Positions 56,554 through 64,000 of a stretch of 64,000 bases of DNA are shown here, piece by piece. The stretch is from Helianthus annuus. Lineage: Eukaryota; Streptophyta; Magnoliopsida; Asterales; Asteraceae. The stretch spans positions 90,164,033-90,228,032 of the forward strand of contig NC_035433.2 in the NCBI RefSeq assembly GCF_002127325.2. The letters are read 5' to 3'. The number at the start of each line of letters is the position of its first letter. The stretch's first letter is position 1. Below the pieces are notes generated by a model. The model had not been told where the DNA came from, made no database searches, and saw only the letters and a list, made by a program, of their open reading frames with translations. The position numbers and the translations under genes are program-made.

Positions 56554-59500
56554 CTGGAACAAGTAGGGATACTTTCGCTTCATCTCTGATTCCAACTCCC
56601 AAGTGTATTCAGGTCCTCTTTTCGAATCCCACTTGACTTTGACCAGCACTAGTCTCTTGTGTTTGAGAAACTTGACCTTTCTGTCTTTTATTTATAGTGG
56701 CTTCTCCACAAATTTTAACTTTTCATTTACCTCTACATCTTGAAGAGGTACTACCAGGGATTCGTCAGATAAACATTTCTTGCGGTTGGATACATGAAAT
56801 ACGTCATGTACCCCGGCTAGCTCTTCTGGTAGTTGTAAACGATAGGCAACTGGTCCTATTCGCTGGATTATTGGGAATGGTCCTACGTACCTTGGACTTA
56901 GCTTTCCCTTCTTCCCGAACCGAATACTCCTTTCCAAGGAGAAACTTTCAAGAGTACCTTATCTCCGACTTGAAATTCCAGTGGCTTGCGTCGATTGTCT
57001 GCGTAACTCTTCTGGCGATCTCGAGCCGTTTTCAGTCTTTCCTTGATTTGAGTGATCTTGTCAGTGGTTTCTTGCACTATTTCAGGACCTGATAATTGAC
57101 TTTCTCCTATTTCTGCCCAACATACTGGAGTTCTGCACTTTCGTCCATACAGTGCTTCGAATGGGGCAGCTTCAATGCTTACATGATAACTATTATTATA
57201 GGAGAATTCAATTAAGGGTAGGTGGTCATCCCAGTTTCCACCAAAATCTATCACACATGCCCTGAGCATGTCTTCCAAGGTTTGGATCGTCCTTTCACTT
57301 TGTCCGTTTGTTTGAGGATGATATGCAGTGCTCAAGTTCAGTTTAGTCCCCATGGCTTCTTGGAAACTTGTCCAAAAATGCGAAGTGAAACGACTATCTC
57401 TATCCGATATAATAGAGATTGGAACTCCATGTAAGGATACTACTTCGTCTACGTACAAATTTGCTAACCTTTCCATGCTAAAGGTTTCCTTCATGGGTAG
57501 AAAGTGAGCTGATTTGGTTAATCGATCCACAATTACCCAAATCGCATCATTACCTTTTCTAGTTTTGGGTAACTTAGTAACAAAATCCATTGTTATAAGC
57601 TCCCATTTCCATACAGGCATTTCTAATTGTTGAAGTAGACCTGAGGGTTTCTGGTGTTCCGCCTTAACTTGTGAACAAGTCAAGCACTTAGATACATATC
57701 TAGCTATGTCCTTTTTCATTCCTATCCACCAGAAATTATTTCTTATATCTTGGTACATCTTATTATTTCCAGGGTGCATGGTATACCGAGATTTATGGGC
57801 TTCCTCTAAAATTTTATTTCTTAACTCTCCTTGCTTAGGTACCAAAATCCTTTTCATATGGAATCTCCAAATTCCATCAGCTCCTTGCTCTAATTCCTTT
57901 ATTCGTCCTTTCATTCCTTCAGCATCATCCTTGATTGCTGTGGCTTGAATATTTTTCAATTGCTCCATTAAGTCTAATTGTAAACTTAATCTAAGAGCAC
58001 GAACTCGTCGTTGTTTCTCATGATACTTACGACTTAAGGCATCTGTAATTACGTTTGCCTTTCCCTCGTGATATTGAATATCACAGTCCTAGTCACTTAG
58101 AATTTCCATCCATCTCCTTTGCCTCTTGTTCAATTCTTTTTGCCCAAATATGTATTTTAAACTCTTATGATCTGTATAGACAGTAAATTTACTTCCATAC
58201 AGATAATGCCTCCAAATCTTAAGGGCAAAAATTATTGCTCCTAATTCTAAGTCATGTGTCGTATAGTTTTCTTCGTGCTTTTTCAATTGTCTTGAGGCAT
58301 ACGCAATTACCTTCTTGCGTTGCATTAATACACATCCTAATCCTAGCTTAGAAGCGTCACAGTAAACCTCAAAATCTTATGTCCCTTCTAGTAAAGCAAG
58401 AAGTGGGGTGTTGGTTAACCTTTGTTTTAAAATCCTAAAAGCCTCTTCTTGCTTAGGTCCCCATTCAAACTTAATTGCTTTACAGGTTAGCTTAGTTAAT
58501 GGCACGACTATCTTAGAAAAATCCTTAATAAAGTGCCTATAGTACCCAGCTAATCCTAGAAAACTTCTAACTTCTGTAGCTGATTGCGGGACCTTCCATT
58601 TGGTGATCGCTTCTATCTTAGCAGGATCTACGTGAATACCTTCGTGATTCACCATGTGTCCTAAAAATTGCACCTCTTGCAGCCAAAATTCACACTTCGA
58701 TAATTTGGCGTAAAGCTTCTCCTTTCTTAACAATGTTAAGAGTGCATGTAGGTGCTCACAATGCTTGTCCTGACTTTTGGAATAAATAAGTATGTCGTCG
58801 ATGAAGACAATTACAAATTTATCCAAGTACGGTTTACAGATCCTATTCATCATGTCCATAAATGCTGTAGGAGCATTTGTTAATCCAAAGGGCATGACTG
58901 TAAACTCTTAATAACCATACCTAGTTCTGAAAGCAGTTTTAGGTATGTCTTCTTCTTGCACCTTCAACTGATGGTATCCGGAGGGTAAATCTATCTTAGA
59001 AAAGTATCTAGCTCCCTGAAGTTGATCAAAAAGATCATAATCCTAGGAAATGGGTATCGATTCTTAATTGTAACCTTATTCGGTTCTCTATAATCAATAC
59101 ACATTCGCATCGACCCATCTTTCTTCTTTACGAACAACACTGGTGCTCCCCAATGAGATGAACTAGGTTGTATGAATCCTTTACTAAGCAATTCATCTAA
59201 TTGCTTTTTCAGTTCTAACATTTCAGTGGGTGCTAAACGATAGGGTGCTTTAGCTACGGGTGTAGTTCCAGGAATCAAATGAATTGTAAATTCTACTTCC
59301 CTATCTGGGGGTAATCCTGGTAACTCTTCTGGGAATACATCCGAGTATTCTGGGATTACAGGAATTTCCTTAAGTTCCTTACCCTTAGTGCTAATGATTA
59401 CCGAAATCATATAAACTATTCCTTGCTTTCGTTCATAACTAGCAACTTTCATTACTGAAATGAACTTCATGGGTTTACGCGGCTTATCCCCTGTAACCAT

Positions 59501-59944
59501 GATTACTTCTCCGGTGGGTGCACGAATTTCTATGGAGTTCTTGTCACAAAGGATTCGAGCATGGTTGGCTACTAACCAATCCATTCCTAACACGACATCG
59601 AATCCAGCTAAATTCATGGGTAATAGGTTTGCAGAAAATTTATGACCTAAAAGTTCTATATTTCCTTTTTGCAAAACCGTATCTATGCTAACAGAGTTCC
59701 CGTCTGCCGTTTCTACTGTAAAAACTTGCCTAAGTTTCATTAAAGGGAGCTTAAGAGCTTGGCAGAATGAAGTATTTATAAAACTTTGGTTTGCACCAGA
59801 GTCAAATAATACTTTCGCATACACGTTGTGAACTAAGAACGTACCAACTATGACGTCAGGAATCAGTTCGGCTTCCTGCGTGGTCAGTTGGAATGCTCTT
59901 GCATTCTTCTTGTTAGGCCCTAAAGTGTGAGACTGACGCATCAA
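56554..59944 (-). pseudogene. Ty3/Tekay-like pol, 5'-truncated and broken
   Basis: Recognisable in order on the minus strand: protease [12 protein letters not shown] (~59800), [18 protein letters not shown] start [13 protein letters not shown] (~59320), a frameshift near 59030, a stop (TAA, ~58909) before [22 protein letters not shown] (~58790); a stop at about 58376 before the RNase [16 protein letters not shown] (~58160); a stop near 58088; integrase HPGNNKMY ... CLTC (~57690-57780), ISDRDSRF (~57390), [12 protein letters not shown] (~57290); a frameshift near 56920; GPFPI; a stop at 56692; and a chromodomain-like VKVKWDSKRGPEYTWE ending near 56554. Gag and the 5' LTR are missing, cut where the next element begins. 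Confidence 0.88.
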
Positions 59945-61403
59945 ATTAATACAACGGGCTATGGTTACAAACTGGGCTTTACCGGGTTAGTTTATATTAG
60001 GTTTTGGACCTTTATAGGTCACTTGGGCCAAGCTTTAGGCCATGTGGGCCAAGCAGGCCCAAGGGGAGCCCATGTAGGGACTTGGGCTTGAGTTAGTATA
60101 TAAACAAGTTTCTAACTTGTTTTAGGGTTCGATCTTCATTGTTACAGATTTCCTAGAGAGAGAGCTAGAGAATTCGATTTGGTTGTGAACACTTGTACCA
60201 GACGGTTTTGCTTTTCAAGTAATAGAATCGTGTGCAAGTGTTTAAAGGTGATTCGGTATTGTTCTTGCTTTTCATATTTTTCGGTTTATCTTGAATCATC
60301 TTGTGATTGGATTCCGCACTCTCACAAGATTAGGTTTGATATCATTTCAAACCGAGATCATACTCCCAGTCGCAATCTCCTCCCAGTCACAATCTCAGTT
60401 CCGAGTCGCAACCGAGATCTCGACTCTTCACGGCCTGTCGCAACCATCATTTCAACTCCATCAGTATCGAGTAGCATCATCAGTTGTTCATCATCTTCCT
60501 CGTTCATCTTCTTCGTCATATCACCATCATCAGGTTGATCTTCATCAACTATCCATTGAACCACCATTTCATACATAACCAACCTGCAACTCCACGCAAC
60601 ATCATCATCATCTTCATTTCAAGTTCGAGATCTTGAGTTTCGAGTTTCCAGCAGATCAAGATCTCGAGTCGCAACCGAGATTTCGAGTTATCACGTTCTG
60701 AGTCGCAACCACTTCACTACAGTCTCGAGTCGTCATAACCATTCCGAGTCGCAACCACGTTTCGAGTTAGTTTCTTGTCCGACTCGCAATCACCGTTACG
60801 ACTTGACTGACTCGCAACCAACCTTTCCATTCCGAGATCTCGAGTCATTCTTGTGTCGCAACCACTGTCAATCACAACCTGCTTCTTCTCCGACGTCCTA
60901 CTCCGATCGAACTCCATTTGAACTGTTCATCATCCCTGTTGTCGTTCTCCATTGTCACCACTCTTCCACCGATCACCGTACACCGATTCCGAACTCCGTA
61001 CTCGCACACTGTCTTGATTTCACCGTCGCCATTACACCATATACGTTCATCATCTTCACCATTTCTTCGACCACTGTTGTTCGCGTCGATTCCGACCACC
61101 ATCACGTTCACTGCAACCTTCTAATCATCTTCGTTGGAAATCACTTTGTTGAATAATATTAACTATTAGTATTACTTTATATAAATAAAAAAATTAAAAT
61201 TAAAAAAAAATAAAAAAAATAATAAAAAAAATATAAAAAGGTTTGTTTGTTTGGTGGTGAATTCGGTCTGACAGGTTTTGAGGTGCGGTTCAGAAAGCGG
61301 GCTCGATTCGCGTGCAAAGGGTTTTGAGTGAGCGAGTACACGGGTTCTTGTTTGGTTTGTGTTTTGAGGAGAAGAACAAACTTATCAACCACCCGCTGAA
61401 ATC
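59945..61403 (+). mobile_element. LTR/leader-like sequence of a second Sirevirus
   Basis: Contains GGGCCAAG words, a TATA-like AGTATATAAACAAG (about 60095), then leader sequence. From 60360 to 60860 the words GAGTCGCAACC, TCTCGAGTCG and relatives recur about eight times. AT-rich sequence (61150-61240) precedes the gag-type ORF. No clean LTR termini or PBS were found. Open frames of 60-119 codons here follow the repeats and are not called. Confidence 0.45.
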
Positions 61404-63737
61404 ATGGCATTCATATTTCACAAACCCGTGGTTCAAGAAATGACTGTTGAAGATACACTTTCGGTTTTCTGTACTCCTGAGTGTAGACAAAGAGTTGAAG
61501 TTTATAGAATTCACAACGCTGAGCTAATCGAAGACTATAATGAAATTAAACGAAAAAATTTCACTTTAACGAAAAACGAAAAACTTTTCAAAGAGAAAAT
61601 CGAAGCTCAGCGTAAGGACATCGTTCAACTCAAGGATGATGTTAGTGTAGCCGAAGCCCAACTCATGATAGTCAAAGAAAAATTGTGTGAGGTGACTAAA
61701 GAACTGGAGAATGTTAGGGATAAATACCAAATAAATCAATTAAACATTAAGAAATTCGATTCCTCCAGTAAATTAGTCAAAAATCTGTGCGATCAACAAT
61801 TGGCATATTCCAAAAAGAAAGGGTCAGGTTTGGGCTATAATCAGACTCCTCCTCCGTACAATGATAATTACACTTATTTACCAATGACAGAGGAGGAGAT
61901 GCTGAACGAAAGTAAAATGACATATGGTTCAAATAACAACAAATCGTCTGTTCATAACAGACACGTTGAGCCACAAAAGTCCTCACCATTGAATTTTGTT
62001 CCTAAAGGCACAATTGATCCTAACGTTTCATTGTCATGTGCAGATGATAGCTCTGAAGTAAAATGTGGTGATGTTCATGGGAGTGAACCAGTCGTTATTG
62101 CAAATGTGTCTGAACCTTATTTTGAACATTATTCTGAACCTACTGAGTCTGACATTGCTTTTACTAATTCTTTGTTTGCGTCGTTTTCTGCTTTCGTTTC
62201 GTCTTGTGAGCCTGTTGTTTTGGGCAAAACTGATAATGTTTGTGTGGATGATTTGAACAATAAGTGTGGTGATGATTGTTTTTCTTCAAATGCTTGTGAT
62301 ACTAACATACCAAATGTTTCAGCTTGTGAAAATGTTACAGGTGAGGTCCCTCAGGATGCATTCAGTGAAACCACTAAAACGACTTCTCAAGAAAATCAAG
62401 AGTATCCTGATTCTTCTTCTGAATCTGTCTCAGTGGGTGTCCCTAATGTTGAATCGAGTGGGACCCCATTGGAAACAGTAGCTGAAAGTAAACCACCAGT
62501 AGATTCACATGATACGTGTGTTGATGAAACACGTGTTGATGAAACTTCTACATCTTCTGAAATTAAAACTGAACCAGATTTTGAAAAGGAAGAAGTGGTC
62601 ACGTTAAATGAAAAGTCACAAGAAAATGTTTCTGAAAAGAGAATTAAAACAGAAACTGAATCGTCTTTTCAAAATAATTCTGATAAAATTATAAAAGACG
62701 AAAAACATCATCTGTCTGAATCTCATGCTTCTGCTAGTTCTGATCAACAGGTACTGAAAGAATCAGAAAAGGCACATGGAACACAAGCAAAGCAACCTAA
62801 GCAAGCTCAGTTATCTAGACCCATCAGATCAGCAACTGTTGCTAGCACTCCGAATCTCCATACATTGAAGCGACAGACTTGTTTCAACTGTGGAATTCCT
62901 GGACACATTGCTCGAAATTGTGTTCATCGCCCAAACGTGCAACAAAAAGTTAATACTCACTCTTGTGCTAATGTTTGTGAGCCGGTTCACACCACACAGA
63001 AGGAGCCAAAACGAGTAGATCAAAATCAGGGATATAAGAAGTCTGCTCATCAAGGACAATCACGATCTCATAAGGCTCATGACAAGGTGATTGAAAACTC
63101 CAATAAGGGAGAAAAGACGAAGAATGGTGCTCAGAGCAACAAGACTTCTGCAAACAACAAATACAAGCACCCAAATTCGTCTTCGTCTAAGAGAAATGTG
63201 CAGGTGCATCAAGCGCAAAAAGGACCGGTTTGTCCTTCAGGACCTGCAGGAGCAAATCAAGCTGCTCAAAACGTCTTTCCGATGAAAAGACAGACTTGCT
63301 ACAACTGTGGCATCGCGGGTCATATTGCTAGAAACTGCACACGGCATCCCCATGTACCATATTATATGCAAAATCGGAGGGTTACACCAAAGGATAACTA
63401 CCATTCCAAGCCGATGAAGGTATCATCACCTAAGGCAATGAAGAATGTGAATCCTAAGGTTAAACCTTCTGATGGGGATTGGAATGCTGCTAAAAACAAA
63501 CGCAAAGCTGTTCAGGAACAAAAATCTGTTTTCAAAACTAACAAACCTGAACCAGTTGCTCAACCGAAGGCAACAAACACGTTTGTTAAACCGAAACAGA
63601 TTTGGAAACCCAAATCTAAAGCAGTAACGTCTCCAATCCTTGAAACAAAAGGGGACTTGTGTTTAAAAGAAGTGTCTTATTTTGATGCTTCAGGAAATCC
63701 CAGGACCACGATGGCCTGGGTACCCATGTCTTACTAA
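61404..63737 (+). CDS. Sirevirus gag-type protein, C-terminal portion, 777 aa intact
   Basis: ATG at 61404 has a favourable context (A at -3, G at +4). The protein starts MAFIFHKPVVQEMTVEDTLS, then a coiled coil (about residues 35-125), GLGYNQTPPPYNDNYTY (~147), a long Ser/Thr/Glu-rich stretch, two CCHC knuckles CFNCGIPGHIARNC (~493) and CYNCGIAGHIARNC (~633), and a basic tail QIWKPKSK ... MAWVPMSY. The order matches the second half of the Sirevirus gag at 50-54 kb (coiled coil, PPP motif, knuckle, WKPK). The N-terminal UBN2-type domain is absent. It would bind nucleic acid in virus-like particles. No stop in 2.3 kb suggests youth or constraint. Confidence 0.75.
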   Translation: MAFIFHKPVVQEMTVEDTLSVFCTPECRQRVEVYRIHNAELIEDYNEIKRKNFTLTKNEKLFKEKIEAQRKDIVQLKDDVSVAEAQLMIVKEKLCEVTKELENVRDKYQINQLNIKKFDSSSKLVKNLCDQQLAYSKKKGSGLGYNQTPPPYNDNYTYLPMTEEEMLNESKMTYGSNNNKSSVHNRHVEPQKSSPLNFVPKGTIDPNVSLSCADDSSEVKCGDVHGSEPVVIANVSEPYFEHYSEPTESDIAFTNSLFASFSAFVSSCEPVVLGKTDNVCVDDLNNKCGDDCFSSNACDTNIPNVSACENVTGEVPQDAFSETTKTTSQENQEYPDSSSESVSVGVPNVESSGTPLETVAESKPPVDSHDTCVDETRVDETSTSSEIKTEPDFEKEEVVTLNEKSQENVSEKRIKTETESSFQNNSDKIIKDEKHHLSESHASASSDQQVLKESEKAHGTQAKQPKQAQLSRPIRSATVASTPNLHTLKRQTCFNCGIPGHIARNCVHRPNVQQKVNTHSCANVCEPVHTTQKEPKRVDQNQGYKKSAHQGQSRSHKAHDKVIENSNKGEKTKNGAQSNKTSANNKYKHPNSSSSKRNVQVHQAQKGPVCPSGPAGANQAAQNVFPMKRQTCYNCGIAGHIARNCTRHPHVPYYMQNRRVTPKDNYHSKPMKVSSPKAMKNVNPKVKPSDGDWNAAKNKRKAVQEQKSVFKTNKPEPVAQPKATNTFVKPKQIWKPKSKAVTSPILETKGDLCLKEVSYFDASGNPRTTMAWVPMSY

Positions 63738-64000
63738 TCTCCTTAATTTTCAGGAACAACCAAGGAGGAGCTGTTGACAATCTTTGGGATGTTGATAGCG
63801 GTTGTTTCAGAGATAAAAACGGGTAACATTTCACTGTTGCAAAAAGTTCAATTTTTTTTACAGATGATATGTTTCCTTTGGAGGAGATTAGAGAAGTAAG
63901 TAATGATCAGCAAAAGGTACCGTTTAAATTCAGTACTTTGATATGATTTTGATTAGTCTTCAATCTGATGATAGAACGGTTAAGCAAAAATATTTTTCTC
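63738..64000 (+). pseudogene. Decayed start of Sirevirus protease
   Basis: After the gag stop, TACTAATCTCCTTAATTTTCAG precedes a different frame reading NNQGGAVDNLWDVDSGCF, clearly the QGGAVDNLWYVDSGCSR-type protease start with the catalytic DSG kept. A stop follows a few residues later, and the frame is not recovered before the window ends. 63860-64000 shows nothing I can assign. Confidence 0.6.

Noticed and set aside
60179..61156. Ser/His-rich frames of 95-119 codons
   Set aside because: Formed by reiterated GAGTCGCAACC and ATCATC words in retroelement leader sequence.

Overview
The window looks like repeat-dense nuclear DNA from a flowering plant. The evidence is long LTR retrotransposons primed by initiator tRNA-Met, plant-type Ty3 chromoviruses (Tekay-like) and Ty1 Sireviruses (SIRE/Maximus-like), Tourist/Harbinger, hAT and SINE copies, many (TA)n-flanked foldback elements, and relics of a class IV homeodomain-leucine zipper (HD-ZIP IV) gene. 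The style of the retroelements suggests a eudicot, perhaps Asteraceae; that is an inference. I see no intact host gene.

Layout. 1-6.7 kb: a decayed hAT transposase, then a Ty3-type LTR carrying a nested hAT non-autonomous element, then Ty1 LTR relics interrupted by a Harbinger-like element. 6.7-33.6 kb: an archipelago of about 22 short elements, nearly all bounded by (TA)n tracts. They fall into about ten families, several present both left and right of 18-28 kb. One of them (18328-28420) is split by a very young, complete 9.7-kb Tekay-type retrotransposon (18472-28168, TSD CGCTC) with an uninterrupted polyprotein frame. 33.6-36.3 kb: degenerate tandem repeats of about 70 bp with a 421-bp direct duplication. 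36.5-41.5 kb: two broken HD-ZIP IV copies joined tail to tail in a zero-spacer palindrome. 42.2 kb: a possible first exon of an unknown gene. 42.6-55.1 kb: a Ty3-type LTR split by a 10.4-kb degraded Sirevirus (44381-54739). 55.2-59.9 kb: 3' LTR and broken pol of a second Tekay-like element. 59.9-64.0 kb: leader and an intact 777-codon gag-type frame of another Sirevirus, with a decayed protease start at the window edge.

The structure is layered insertion. The two most interesting loci are the archipelago of TA-tract elements with shared GAGAAC-type terminal motifs and exchangeable internal cassettes, and the HD-ZIP IV palindrome, whose read-through transcript would be a long hairpin RNA matching a developmental regulator family. 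Coordinates of LTRs, TSDs and TIRs were read directly. Family names rest on recognised motifs and could not be checked by search.
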